From Williamsia sterculiae (GTDB taxonomy: Bacteria; Actinomycetota; Actinomycetes; Mycobacteriales; Mycobacteriaceae), in contig NZ_FTNT01000003.1 in NCBI RefSeq assembly GCF_900156495.1, positions 310,001-374,000 on the forward strand: a stretch of 64,000 nucleotides of DNA. Reading direction: 5' to 3'. The notes under the pieces were generated by a model that saw nothing but the letters and a program-made list of their open reading frames with translations, was not told the DNA's origin and made no database searches. The first letter of the stretch is position 1; each line of letters starts with the position of its first letter. Of this stretch, positions 35,813 to 48,468 are shown piece by piece. A program made the position numbers and the translations under genes.

Positions 35813-35828
35813 CTTGCGCCGGTGTTAC
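35813..35828 (-). promoter_or_regulatory. GlnR-like half-site pair upstream of the nir operon
   Basis: Minus strand GTAAC-accggc-GCAAG, one mismatch from GTnAC-n6-GnAAC. It lies 35-50 bases upstream of the operon start. NirBD is a known GlnR target in mycobacteria and Streptomyces, so the site is plausible. Confidence 0.5.
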
Positions 35829-35901
35829 GTGTCGATTCGCATGTGCTCACCGGATCGTCGTGACCCGGGTGAGTGCGCACGCGGCACGACGGTGGGAGTG
35901 A

Positions 35902-36783
35902 TCACCCTCCGTAGGTCTCGCCGGGCCCCCGTCGGCGCAGGTATTTCTCGAACTGCGCCGCGAGTGCGTCGCCGTCGATCTCGGCGAGGGTCTCGTCGAG
36001 ATCGACCTCGGCGTCGCCGCGCTCCTCGAGGCCACGCACGTACTCGGCGATCTCCTCGTCGTCGTCGGTCATCTCGGTGACCGCACGCTCCCACTCCTCG
36101 GCCTGGGCGGGCAGCTCGCCGAGCGGAACCTCCACGTCGAGGACCTCCTCGACCCGCTGCAACAGCGCCACCGTCGCCTTGGGGTTGGGTGGGGTGGAGA
36201 CGTAGTGCGGTACCGCCGCCCAGAACGACAGCGACGGGATGGCCGCCTGCACACACTGATCCTGCAGGATCCCGGTGATCCCGGTGGGGCCCTCGTACCG
36301 GCTCTGCTCCACCCCGTACCGCGTGGCCGCCGCCGGGGTGTGCGCGGTCCCGGTCACCGGCACCGGGCGGGTGTGTGGGGCGTCGGCCAGCAACGCACCC
36401 AGGGTGACGACGGTCTGGGCCTGCAGGGCATCGATCACGTCGATGATCTCCTTGCAGAACGAACGCCAGCGCATGTTGGGTTCGATGCCGTGGACCAGCA
36501 CCACGTCGCGCTCGGATCCGGGCGGGCTGCACCACGACACGGTGGTGGTCGGCCACACCACTCGACGCGTCACCCCGTCGACAAGCGCTACGGTGGGGCG
36601 GTTGACCTGGAAGTCGTAGTATTCGTCCGGGTCCATCTCGAACAGTGGCTGAGCATCCCAGACCAGGGCCAGGTGCTCGACGGCGCCGCTGGCCGCGTCC
36701 CCCGCGTCGTTCCACCCCTCGAATGCGGCGATGACCACCGGTTGCCGCAGGGTAGGAAGGTTTGCGACCTGCGAAGCGTTCAC
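35902..36783 (-). CDS. PAC2 family protein (Rv2125 type)
   Basis: 293 residues from GTG 36783. PAC2 (proteasome assembly chaperone 2) fold: VVIAAFEGWNDAGDAASGAVEHLA, VNRPTVALVDGVTRRVVWP, DVVLVHGIEPNMRWRSFCKEI, TVVTLGALLADAPHTRPVPVTG and PSLSFWAAVPHYVSTPPNPKATVALLQRV. The family is named for eukaryotic proteasome assembly but a role in bacterial proteasome assembly is not shown. The C-terminus is acidic. Divergent from metH with 51 bp between starts; TAGGCT (minus strand, 36795-36790) lies six bases before its GTG. Confidence 0.88.
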   Translation of the reverse strand: MNASQVANLPTLRQPVVIAAFEGWNDAGDAASGAVEHLALVWDAQPLFEMDPDEYYDFQVNRPTVALVDGVTRRVVWPTTTVSWCSPPGSERDVVLVHGIEPNMRWRSFCKEIIDVIDALQAQTVVTLGALLADAPHTRPVPVTGTAHTPAAATRYGVEQSRYEGPTGITGILQDQCVQAAIPSLSFWAAVPHYVSTPPNPKATVALLQRVEEVLDVEVPLGELPAQAEEWERAVTEMTDDDEEIAEYVRGLEERGDAEVDLDETLAEIDGDALAAQFEKYLRRRGPGETYGG

Positions 36784-36834
36784 CGACCAAGCCTACGACC
36801 GATCACCGACTGAGAGCGAACTACCCTGATATCC
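36784..36834. promoter_or_regulatory. Back-to-back leaderless promoters for PAC2 and metH
   Basis: TAGGCT on the minus strand (36795-36790, six bases from GTG 36783) and TACCCT on the plus strand (36822-36827, seven bases from ATG 36835). The whole intergenic region is 51 bp, leaving no space for a cobalamin or SAM riboswitch. Confidence 0.5.
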
Positions 36835-40415
<3,581 letters not shown>

Positions 40416-40428
<13 letters not shown>

Positions 40429-40463
40429 GTCCTTCAATGTCTGAGTACGTCGATGTCTGACGC
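40416..40463 (+). repeat. Three 16-bp tandem repeats across the metH stop and HAD start
   Basis: CTTCAATGTCTGAGTC (40416-40431), CTTCAATGTCTGAGTA (40432-40447) and CGTCGATGTCTGACGC (40448-40463). Each unit carries an ATG and a TGA, so the metH stop and HAD start motifs have been duplicated. Confidence 0.75.
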
Positions 40464-41175
40464 GCCCGCCGCAGTCCTCTGGGACATGGACGGCACGCTG
40501 TTGGACTCGGAGAAGTTGTGGGACGTGGCCATCGCCGAACTGGCAGACCGGTTGGGGACCACGATGACCGCCGAGCTGCGGGAATCGACGTTGGGCAATT
40601 CCATGACCGGCGCGTTGACCAAGCTGTTCGCCGCCGCCGGCGAGCCGGTGACCGAAGGCGGGCTGGGTTCGGCCGCGCAGTGGTTGCGCGGGCGGGTGGT
40701 CGAACTGTTCGCCGACGGTGTTCCCTGGCAGCCGGGTGCGCGTGCCGCACTGGAGATGGTCGCCCGCCACGGCATCCCGATGGCACTGGTCACCAACACC
40801 GAGCGCATGCTGACCGAGCACGCGGTGCGCACCATCGGCGCCGAGCGGTTCGCGGTGAGTTTCTGCGCCGACGAGGTGGCCAACGGCAAGCCGGAGCCCG
40901 ACCTGTACCTGGCCGCCGCGGACGCCCTCGGCGTCCGGCCGGAGGACTGCGTGGCCGTGGAGGACTCACCGGCGGGAACCGCCGCCGCGATCGCGGCCGG
41001 GTGTCCGACGCTGGTGGTGCCGTCGGAGGCGCCGGTGCCCGCGGGCCCGGGGCGGGTGTTCCGCGCCGCGCTCACCGGGCTAACCCTGGACGACCTGGTC
41101 GCGGTACGGACGGATGCGACCGTCGCGCGAGGAGTGACCGCAGGACAATCCGTTGGACAGTGCGTGAGAGACTGA
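40453..41175 (+). CDS. HAD family hydrolase (beta-phosphoglucomutase-like subfamily IA)
   Basis: 240 residues from ATG 40453. Motif I is AVLWDMDGTLLDSEKLW (nucleophile Asp), motif II MALVTNT, motif III and IV KPEPDLYLAAADALGVRPEDCVAVEDSPAGTAAA. It has an alpha-helical cap between motif I and II, as in phosphoglycolate phosphatase or beta-phosphoglucomutase types; substrate unknown. It follows metH by 25 bp and precedes hisE by 6 bp on the same strand, so cotranscription is likely. The same gene lies between metH and hisE in mycobacteria. Confidence 0.88.
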   Translation: MSDAPAAVLWDMDGTLLDSEKLWDVAIAELADRLGTTMTAELRESTLGNSMTGALTKLFAAAGEPVTEGGLGSAAQWLRGRVVELFADGVPWQPGARAALEMVARHGIPMALVTNTERMLTEHAVRTIGAERFAVSFCADEVANGKPEPDLYLAAADALGVRPEDCVAVEDSPAGTAAAIAAGCPTLVVPSEAPVPAGPGRVFRAALTGLTLDDLVAVRTDATVARGVTAGQSVGQCVRD

Positions 41176-41181
41176 CACTTC

Positions 41182-41445
41182 GTGAAGACCTTCGATGAAC
41201 TGTTCGCCGAGCTCACCGATCGTGCCGCCGAACGCCCTGCGGGCAGCGGCACCGTCGCGGCCCTCGACTCCGGGGTGCACACGCTGGGCAAGAAGATCAT
41301 CGAGGAGGCCGGTGAGGTCTGGCTGGCCGCCGAGCACGAGAGCGCGGACGCCTTCGCCGAGGAGGTCTCGCAGCTGCTGTACTGGCTGCAGGTGATGATG
41401 ATCAAGCGTGGGGTCACCCTCGCCGCGGTGTACCGACATCTGTGA
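41182..41445 (+). CDS. hisE: Phosphoribosyl-ATP diphosphatase
   Basis: 87 residues from GTG 41182. MazG-like all-alpha pyrophosphatase of histidine synthesis, second step (PR-ATP to PR-AMP). Motifs: [34 protein letters not shown] with the metal-binding EExxE pattern, [20 protein letters not shown]. Six bases after the HAD gene, 51 bp before hisG. Confidence 0.93.
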   Translation: MKTFDELFAELTDRAAERPAGSGTVAALDSGVHTLGKKIIEEAGEVWLAAEHESADAFAEEVSQLLYWLQVMMIKRGVTLAAVYRHL

Positions 41446-41496
41446 TCCCCGCATCCACCCTTTCTGCTGACTTCTCCCATCTGTGAGGACCTTTCG

Positions 41497-42342
41497 ATGT
41501 TGAGGGTTGCCGTACCCAACAAGGGCGCGCTGTCGGAATCGGCGGCGGCCATCCTGTCCGAGGCCGGATATCGTCGTCGCACCGACGCCAAGGACCTGAC
41601 CGTGCTCGACCCGGCGAACGACGTGGAGTTCTTCTTCCTGCGTCCCAAGGACATCGCCATCTACGTCGGTTCCGGCGAGCTCGATCTGGGCATCACCGGT
41701 CGCGACCTCGCCGCCGATTCGCGTGCCGCGGTCACCGAGCAACTGGCTCTGGGGTTCGGCGGGTCGACGTTCCGCTACGCCGGTCCCGCAGGCGAGCGGT
41801 GGTCGGTCGACGACCTGGCGGGCAGACGGATCGCCACGTCGTTCGCGAACCTGGTGCAGGACGACCTCGAGGCCCGCGGCATCGAGTCGACGATCATCCG
41901 GCTCGACGGTGCGGTGGAGATCTCCATCCAGCTCGGGGTGGCCGACGTCATCGCCGACGTCGTGGGGTCGGGTCGCACGCTGCGTCAGCACGGCCTGACC
42001 GCTTTCGGGGACCCCCTGTTGGAGAGCGAGGCGGTGCTGATCTCCGGTGCGGGCACCGACCTGAGCAAGCCCGCCCGTCAGCTGATCGCCCGTATCCAGG
42101 GTGTGGTGTTCGGTCAGCAGTACGTGATGATCGACTACGACTGCCGCAAGGACCTGCTCGATCGCGCGGTGACGATCACGCCCGGGCTGGAGTCACCGAC
42201 CGTGGCACCGATGGCCGACGAGAACTGGGTCGCGGTACGTGCCATGGTCCCGCGCCACCAGCACCAGAACCTGATGGACGAGCTGGCCGAGCTCGGCGCC
42301 CGGGCGATCCTCGCCTCCGACATCCGCTCCTGCCGGTTCTGA
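41497..42342 (+). CDS. hisG: ATP phosphoribosyltransferase, long form
   Basis: 281 residues. First and feedback-controlled step of histidine synthesis. [81 protein letters not shown] (PRPP loop) and the regulatory ACT-like C-terminal domain (about 210-281: [21 protein letters not shown]), which marks the hexameric long form that needs no HisZ. GAGGAC eight bases before the ATG. The arr gene follows after eight bases. Confidence 0.95.
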   Translation: MLRVAVPNKGALSESAAAILSEAGYRRRTDAKDLTVLDPANDVEFFFLRPKDIAIYVGSGELDLGITGRDLAADSRAAVTEQLALGFGGSTFRYAGPAGERWSVDDLAGRRIATSFANLVQDDLEARGIESTIIRLDGAVEISIQLGVADVIADVVGSGRTLRQHGLTAFGDPLLESEAVLISGAGTDLSKPARQLIARIQGVVFGQQYVMIDYDCRKDLLDRAVTITPGLESPTVAPMADENWVAVRAMVPRHQHQNLMDELAELGARAILASDIRSCRF

Positions 42343-42350
42343 CGCCGACG

Positions 42351-42758
42351 ATGGAGGACGACGACCAACCGGACGACCAGGGACCGTTCTTCCACGGCAC
42401 CAAGGCGGATCTGCTGCCGGGGGACCTGTTGACCGCGGGATTCCGCTCGAACTATCGGCCGGAGGTGGTGATGAACCACATCTACTTCACCGCACTCCGC
42501 GACGGCGCGGGCCTCGCCGCGGAACTCGCGGCGGGCGACCACGCACCACGGGTGTACTCGGTGGAGCCCACCGGCGCATTCGAGAACGACCCGAACGTGA
42601 CGGACAAGAAGTTCCCCGGGAATCCGACCCGCTCGTACCGCAGTCGCGCACCTCTGAGGATCCTCGGCGAGGTGACCGACTGGACCCGGTTGACCCCGCA
42701 GGCGTTGCAGCAGTGGCGGGATCGGCTCGCGCAGCCACGCGGAGAGATCGTCAACTGA
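42351..42758 (+). CDS. arr: NAD+-rifampin ADP-ribosyltransferase (Arr family)
   Basis: 135 residues. GPFFHGTKADLLPGDLLTAGFRSNYRPEVVMNHIYFTA contains the catalytic-site His and Tyr positions, and VYSVEPTGAFENDPNVTDKKFPGNPTRSYRSRAPLRILGEV is the strongly conserved second half with the acidic residue of the H-Y-D triad region. Length is close to M. smegmatis Arr (about 140). It ADP-ribosylates the rifamycin hydroxyl at C23 and gives resistance. Eight bases after the hisG stop with no clear ribosome site, so translation may depend on hisG. Base composition is like its neighbours; no mobile element nearby. Confidence 0.9.
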   Translation: MEDDDQPDDQGPFFHGTKADLLPGDLLTAGFRSNYRPEVVMNHIYFTALRDGAGLAAELAAGDHAPRVYSVEPTGAFENDPNVTDKKFPGNPTRSYRSRAPLRILGEVTDWTRLTPQALQQWRDRLAQPRGEIVN

Positions 42759-42766
42759 TCCGCACC

Positions 42767-42785
42767 GCCACGCGTTCTACGTGGC
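42767..42785. terminator. Short hairpin between convergent arr and HAD-IIB genes
   Basis: GCCACG-cgttcta-CGTGGC. It overlaps the stop codon of the minus-strand gene and could serve both directions. No T-run. Confidence 0.35.
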
Positions 42786-43553
42786 AGGCTGCGCGTCCAG
42801 GATCGCGGTGAGCCGTCGGAAGGTGTCGTCGTGGTCGGCGACGTGCACCGAGTCGATACCCATCTCCTTGACCGGGTAGTCGTTGCCACCGGGGTCGAGG
42901 CGGTCACCGAAGAACAGGATCTGCTCGGGTCCGATCCCCAGGATGTCGATCAGTTTGCGGGTTCCGTACGCCTTGTCGATGCCCTTGACGGTGATGTCCA
43001 CCGACGTGGACCCGCCACTGCGGACCTCGAGGTCGGGCAGCCGCTCGGCCGCATAGGCCCGGAGCTTCTCCTTCTTGGTGTTCTCGGGATCCCACTGCGA
43101 TTTCTCGGCCACCGGGGCGCTCTGGCCCAGCGCGCTGAACGTGATCTGCGAACCGCGGTCCTCGAGGATCGGACCCCAGGTCTGCTCACTCCACAGACCC
43201 AGTTCCTTGGCCCCGATCTCCAGGACTTTCAGAGCGCGGTACTTCTGGTCGTCGGTCAGGTTCTCGGCATAGACGGTTTCCCAGTCGTCACCGTTCCAGC
43301 GCACGTACTGGGTGCCGCAGGTGGGCATCAGGTGGAAGCGGGCGATGTCGTCGAAACGCCCGAGGCGCGCGAGGACCTGCATCTCGAACTGCTCGTAGCG
43401 ACCGCCGGAGATGATGCAGGCGGCGGTGTGGCCGAGCAGCCGACGCAACAGCGCGGCCATCTCCTCCGACATCGGACTCTTCGACGGAGCCAGGGTGTCG
43501 TCGAGGTCGAACATCACCAGGTCGTAGTTCTTGCCGTCGACCGCAATCCCCAT
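42777..43553 (-). CDS. HAD-IIB family phosphatase (phosphomannomutase-like)
   Basis: 258 residues from ATG 43553. Motif I LVMFDLDDTLAPSKSPMS, ACIISGGRYEQFEMQV, a C2B cap with PTCGTQYVRWNGDDWETVYAENL and GSQITFSALGQSAP (shared with eukaryotic phosphomannomutase), and motif IV region ILFFGDRLDPGGNDYPVKEMGIDSVHV. Likely a sugar-phosphate phosphatase or mutase; substrate unknown. GAGGTGAG eight to nine bases upstream supports this ATG over the GTG at 43565. Confidence 0.82.
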   Translation of the reverse strand: MGIAVDGKNYDLVMFDLDDTLAPSKSPMSEEMAALLRRLLGHTAACIISGGRYEQFEMQVLARLGRFDDIARFHLMPTCGTQYVRWNGDDWETVYAENLTDDQKYRALKVLEIGAKELGLWSEQTWGPILEDRGSQITFSALGQSAPVAEKSQWDPENTKKEKLRAYAAERLPDLEVRSGGSTSVDITVKGIDKAYGTRKLIDILGIGPEQILFFGDRLDPGGNDYPVKEMGIDSVHVADHDDTFRRLTAILDAQPAT

Positions 43554-43670
43554 CTGTCCGCTCACCTCTCACCGCCCCGCAGGACGTCTCGTCGCTCATG
43601 TCATGCCCGGTGCGCCCACCGGCATGTCCGTGACCGCGGGCCCCCTCGCGATGCGTACCGAGGATCTCAG

Positions 43671-44543
43671 TCAGCCGTGTTGCTGTCGACTCAGGAGCGT
43701 GGTCTGTGCGCCACGTCCCACGCAGCCCTGATCGTCGAACAACTCCGAGAAGGTAGCACCGACACCGGTCGGTCCCACCGCCATCCGCGAGTCGATGCCG
43801 AACCAGTCGCCACGGGGCGGACGCACCAGGTGGACGGTGGTGTCGGTGTTCATCCAGCTCCACTCGTCGGGTTGCAGGGTGGTGCCGAGACCGTTGGCCA
43901 CGTCGACCACGGTGAAGAACCGCTGGAGCGGACTGGCGCGCTCGCCGGCGACCAGGTCGACGGTGGGCTGCAGCCAGGTGGCCGCGGTGGCGCCGATCCC
44001 GGTGGGGAGTTGCCCGAACCGCACGGTGCCCACGAAACCGGTGTCACCCCAGCTGACGCCCTCACCCACCTGCGACGAGATCCCCACCTCGGTGGCCACG
44101 TCGTCGGGTCCGGGCCGCAGCGGCGGTGCCACGTCCTCGACGATGGCGGCGGTGTCGGAGGTCATCAGCAGCCACGCCGTCGCGCGGGCCGCCACCCGGA
44201 ACGTGGCGTCGGAACCCTGCGTCTCCAGTTCCGCCTGCACCTGGGCGATCTGCCGTCCCGGCCGGATCATCGTGGCGCACACGCGGTTCACCCCCAACGA
44301 GACGGCGCCCAGGATGTCGATGGTCACGCGGCTGAACTGTTTGCCGGACGCGTCACCGGTGCACCGTTCCAGTGCCCGGACCAACAGAGCGCTCGGTGGC
44401 CCACCGTGCTGGATCTGCGTGGACCACACGCTGACCGTCGACTCCGAGGGCTGGAAGTACTCGTATCCCTGCGCATCCGTCGGATCAGTGGGCAGGCGCC
44501 GGTAGTAGGGCGGTGTCGCAGCAGGCTCGTCGGTCACGGACAT
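43671..44543 (-). CDS. Thioesterase family protein (acyl-CoA thioesterase-like double hot-dog)
   Basis: 290 residues. The first hot-dog half has GYEYFQPSESTVSVWSTQIQHGGPPSALLVRALERC (HGGPPSALL is typical) and ITIDILGAV-type strand VTIDILGAVSLG; the second half has VAGERASPLQRFFTVVDVANGLGTTLQPDEWSWMNTDTTVHLVRPPRGDWFGIDSRMAVGPTGVG. Mycobacterial homologues are annotated as thioesterase or acyl-CoA thioesterase II domain proteins. Substrate unknown. ATG 44543 or the adjacent GTG 44546 could initiate; neither has a ribosome site. 37 bp after the RecB-like gene on the same strand. Confidence 0.8.
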   Translation of the reverse strand: MSVTDEPAATPPYYRRLPTDPTDAQGYEYFQPSESTVSVWSTQIQHGGPPSALLVRALERCTGDASGKQFSRVTIDILGAVSLGVNRVCATMIRPGRQIAQVQAELETQGSDATFRVAARATAWLLMTSDTAAIVEDVAPPLRPGPDDVATEVGISSQVGEGVSWGDTGFVGTVRFGQLPTGIGATAATWLQPTVDLVAGERASPLQRFFTVVDVANGLGTTLQPDEWSWMNTDTTVHLVRPPRGDWFGIDSRMAVGPTGVGATFSELFDDQGCVGRGAQTTLLSRQQHG

Positions 44544-44580
44544 CACGACACCACATCGTCGCGCCCGGGCGGCGAGGAGG

Positions 44581-45471
44581 TCACGGCTCGGGCCACCCGG
44601 GGTACGGGGGTGGGGTGCCGCCGAACTCTGGGCACAGCGACCGGTGGTCGCAGAACGAGCACATACGCGACCGTCGGGGTCGGAAGTCGCCGGTGGTACC
44701 CGCGGTCCGGATGGCCCGCCAGATCGCCGCCAGCGTGCGCCCGAATCGCTCGATCTCGTCCCGGTCGGGGTCGTAGGTCAGTTGCTGCCCGTCGGCGAGG
44801 TACATCAGCTGTAGACGGGTGGGCAGCGTGCCCGTCGTGCGCTGGATGGCCAACGCGTAGAACTTCATCTGGAACAGGGCCTTGGCCTCGAACGCCTCAC
44901 CGGGGCTGCGTCCGGTCTTGTAGTCGACCACGCGGACGCGACCGTCGGGGGCCACGTCGACCCGGTCGACGAAACCCCGCAGCAGCACATCACCGTCGAT
45001 CTCGACCTCGACACGCACCTCGCAGGACTCCGCATCGAACCGGCTCGGGTCCTCCATCCGGAAGTAGGTGGTCATCAGCTTGTGCGCACCCGACAGGAAC
45101 GTCGTGGTCTCGTCCTCGGGGACCAGCTCCCGCAACTCGGGCGCCTGCGCGCAGATCGCGGCCCACGCCCCGTCCACCAGGTCCAGCGCCGCCTCCGGGG
45201 TACGCAACTCCGCGGGGAGGTCGAACAGGTTCTCCAACGCCGCATGCACCAGGGTTCCCCGGGCCTGCGCGGTGGTCGGCGTCTCGGGGATGCGGTCGAT
45301 CGCCCGTAGCCGGTACAGCAGCGGGCACTGTTTGAAGTCCGCGGCCCGCGACGGTGACAGCGCCGGACGATGCCTGGCGGCGGCCTGGCGGTGCGTGGTG
45401 GACCCGGACGGCGCGGTGACCTCCTCGACCACGTCGAGAAGGGTGGGGCGCGTGACGATCCTGCTGCTCAC
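44581..45471 (-). CDS. RecB-family PD-(D/E)XK nuclease with iron-sulfur cysteines
   Basis: 296 residues from GTG 45471 (equivalent of Rv2119). ALSPSRAADFKQCPLLYRLRAIDR opens the nuclease domain and gives the first Cys. GTLVHAALENLF supplies His, GFVDRVDVAPDGRVRVVDYKTGRSPGEAFEAKALFQMKFYALA has the catalytic D...DYK motif, and MCSFCDHRSLCPEF gives the three C-terminal cysteines of the Cas4/AddB-type 4Fe-4S lock. A stand-alone nuclease of unknown pathway, divergent from trmI. The leaderless -10 TACCCT and the short family N-terminus decide the start over in-frame 45741. Confidence 0.85.
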   Translation of the reverse strand: MSSRIVTRPTLLDVVEEVTAPSGSTTHRQAAARHRPALSPSRAADFKQCPLLYRLRAIDRIPETPTTAQARGTLVHAALENLFDLPAELRTPEAALDLVDGAWAAICAQAPELRELVPEDETTTFLSGAHKLMTTYFRMEDPSRFDAESCEVRVEVEIDGDVLLRGFVDRVDVAPDGRVRVVDYKTGRSPGEAFEAKALFQMKFYALAIQRTTGTLPTRLQLMYLADGQQLTYDPDRDEIERFGRTLAAIWRAIRTAGTTGDFRPRRSRMCSFCDHRSLCPEFGGTPPPYPGWPEP

Positions 45472-45477
45472 ACTGGC

Positions 45478-45483
45478 AGGGTA
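45478..45483 (-). promoter_or_regulatory. -10 element for the RecB-like nuclease gene (leaderless)
   Basis: TACCCT on the minus strand, six bases before GTG 45471. Confidence 0.5.
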
Positions 45484-45484
45484 G

Positions 45485-46402
<918 letters not shown>

Positions 46403-46528
46403 GCGACCCCGCGACGAGCGCAGATCCGGACCCGGCGCGGCGACGAATCCCTGGCGGGCCAACGGACAATTAACATGCCGTCAACATCGTGTGATGGTTC
46501 GCGCGAGGCAGATTCGTCATCTCGCCGG

Positions 46529-46534
46529 TAGCGT
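46529..46534 (+). promoter_or_regulatory. -10 element for the ARC/mpa gene
   Basis: TAGCGT, giving a start near 46541 and a leader of about 36 nt that contains GGGAGAGGAG before ATG 46577. Confidence 0.4.
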
Positions 46535-46576
46535 GGACTCCACGGCAGCGTTCGAGGGCCGGGAGAGGAGTCAGGA

Positions 46577-48358
46577 ATGACCGAGTCTGACCGTCACGGA
46601 GCCGCTGGTGGGTCTCCACGTGATCAGGGAGAGGCCGGTCGCCCGGACTCGCCCCCCGAGGTACGCCCGCGCGCCGCACGCGTCGAGGCGGGACGGAGTC
46701 CGTTCGCGCGCGACGACGCCGACCTGCAGGAGAAGGTCGACAATCTCACGACGCGTAACGCGAAGCTGCTGGACACCCTGAAGGAAGCCCGTCAACAGCT
46801 CATCGCATTGCGCGAGGAGGTCGACCGCCTCGGTCAACCGCCGAGCGGTTACGGGGTGCTCCTCGAGGTCCACGAGGACGAGACCGTCGACGTGTTCACC
46901 TCCGGACGCAAGATGCGGCTGACGTGCTCGCCCAACATCGACATCGATCAGCTCAAACGCGGCCAGACGTTGCGACTGAACGAGGCCCTGACCGTGGTCG
47001 AGGCCAGCGGTTACGACTCGGTGGGCGAGATCAGCACCTTGCGTGAGGTACTCGGAGACGGTGATCGCGCCCTGGTGGTCGGGCATGCCGACGAGGAGCG
47101 TGTGGTGTGGTTGGCGGACCCGCTGACCGTTGAGATGGACGTGGAGGGGGAGAGCCGCAAGCGCCTGCTGCGACCCGGTGACTCGCTGCTCATCGACACC
47201 AAGGCCGGGTTCGCCTTCGAGCGCGTCCCCAAGGCCGAGGTCGAGGATCTGGTGCTCGAAGAGGTGCCGGACGTCGGGTACGAGGACATCGGCGGCCTGG
47301 GACGGCAGATCGAGCAGATCCGCGACGCGGTGGAACTGCCGTTCCTGCACAAGGATCTGTTCCGCGACTACGCGTTGCGTCCGCCCAAGGGTGTGCTGCT
47401 GTACGGGCCGCCCGGATGCGGTAAGACCCTCATCGCGAAGGCCGTCGCCAACTCGCTGGCCAAGAAGATCGCACAGGCCCGGGGTGACGACGCCCGCGAG
47501 GCCAAGTCGTACTTCCTGAACATCAAGGGCCCGGAGCTGCTGAACAAGTTCGTCGGCGAGACCGAGCGTCACATCCGGCTGATCTTCCAGCGAGCCAGGG
47601 AGAAGGCATCCGAGGGCACCCCGGTGATCGTGTTCTTCGACGAGATGGACTCGATCTTCCGCACCCGCGGGTCCGGTGTGTCCTCCGACGTGGAGACCAC
47701 GGTGGTACCGCAGCTGCTGAGCGAGATCGACGGTGTGGAGGGCCTCGAGAACGTCATCGTCATCGGCGCCTCCAACCGCGAGGACATGATCGACCCGGCC
47801 ATCCTGCGGCCCGGACGTCTGGACGTGAAGATCAAGATCGAGCGTCCCGACGCCGAGTCGGCGATGGACATCTTCTCGAAGTACCTCACCACGGAATTGC
47901 CCGTACACGCCGAGGACATCGCCGAGTTCGGCGGTGACCGCAACGCGTGCGTGCAGGCGATGATCGAGCGGGTGGTCGAGCGGATGTACGCCGAGAACGA
48001 CGACAACCGGTTCCTGGAGGTGACCTACGCCAACGGTGACAAGGAGGTCATGTACTTCAAGGACTTCAACTCCGGCGCGATGATCCAGAACGTGGTGGAC
48101 CGCGGCAAGAAGTATGCCATCAAGTCGCAGTTGGACACCGGTCAGCCGGGTCTGCGCGTGCAGCATCTTTTCGACTCGATCCTCGACGAGTTCGCCGAGA
48201 ACGAGGATCTGCCGAACACCACCAACCCCGACGACTGGGCGCGGATCTCGGGCAAGAAGGGGGAGCGGATCGTCTACATCCGCACCCTGGTCACCGGCAA
48301 GAACGCCGGCGCCAACCGGGCTATCGACACCGAGACCAACACCGGCCAGTACCTGTAG
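46577..48358 (+). CDS. arc: Proteasome-associated ATPase (ARC/Mpa)
   Basis: 593 residues. N-terminal coiled coil (about 46-88: [36 protein letters not shown]) captures Pup; two OB-fold segments follow (about 90-245); AAA domain with [16 protein letters not shown] (Walker A) and [19 protein letters not shown] (Walker B) and [21 protein letters not shown]. The extreme C-terminus NTGQYL is the proteasome-docking GQYL motif with penultimate Tyr. It unfolds pupylated proteins and feeds the 20S core. Start with good ribosome site GGGAGAGGAG. A strong hairpin follows the gene. Confidence 0.97.
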   Translation: MTESDRHGAAGGSPRDQGEAGRPDSPPEVRPRAARVEAGRSPFARDDADLQEKVDNLTTRNAKLLDTLKEARQQLIALREEVDRLGQPPSGYGVLLEVHEDETVDVFTSGRKMRLTCSPNIDIDQLKRGQTLRLNEALTVVEASGYDSVGEISTLREVLGDGDRALVVGHADEERVVWLADPLTVEMDVEGESRKRLLRPGDSLLIDTKAGFAFERVPKAEVEDLVLEEVPDVGYEDIGGLGRQIEQIRDAVELPFLHKDLFRDYALRPPKGVLLYGPPGCGKTLIAKAVANSLAKKIAQARGDDAREAKSYFLNIKGPELLNKFVGETERHIRLIFQRAREKASEGTPVIVFFDEMDSIFRTRGSGVSSDVETTVVPQLLSEIDGVEGLENVIVIGASNREDMIDPAILRPGRLDVKIKIERPDAESAMDIFSKYLTTELPVHAEDIAEFGGDRNACVQAMIERVVERMYAENDDNRFLEVTYANGDKEVMYFKDFNSGAMIQNVVDRGKKYAIKSQLDTGQPGLRVQHLFDSILDEFAENEDLPNTTNPDDWARISGKKGERIVYIRTLVTGKNAGANRAIDTETNTGQYL

Positions 48359-48372
48359 AGGTCTGCGGCGTT

Positions 48373-48410
48373 CACCCGGATCACCCCGAGTACATGGGGT
48401 GGTCCGGGTG
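48373..48410 (+). terminator. Hairpin terminator after ARC
   Basis: CACCCGGATCACCCC-n8-GGGGTGGTCCGGGTG, 15-base arms with a single mismatch, starting 15 bases after the ARC stop. No T-run, as is common in high-GC actinobacteria. Confidence 0.65.
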
Positions 48411-48455
48411 AATGGTTTCCGGTCGATGACCCGGACCGTTGTCCGATCCGGGCCC

Positions 48456-48461
48456 TACACT
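48456..48461 (+). promoter_or_regulatory. -10 element for the FHA-ABC gene (leaderless)
   Basis: TACACT, seven bases before GTG 48469. Confidence 0.5.
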
Positions 48462-48468
48462 TCTCCGG

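Noticed and set aside
36784-36834. Cobalamin or SAM riboswitch upstream of metH
   Set aside because: Only 51 bp separate the divergent starts and the metH transcript appears leaderless.
42351-42758. arr as a recently acquired mobile resistance gene
   Set aside because: No integrase, transposase or repeats flank it and its GC and codon use match the surroundings.
42831-45335. 834-residue plus-strand open frame
   Set aside because: Spans three well-supported minus-strand genes; no motif.
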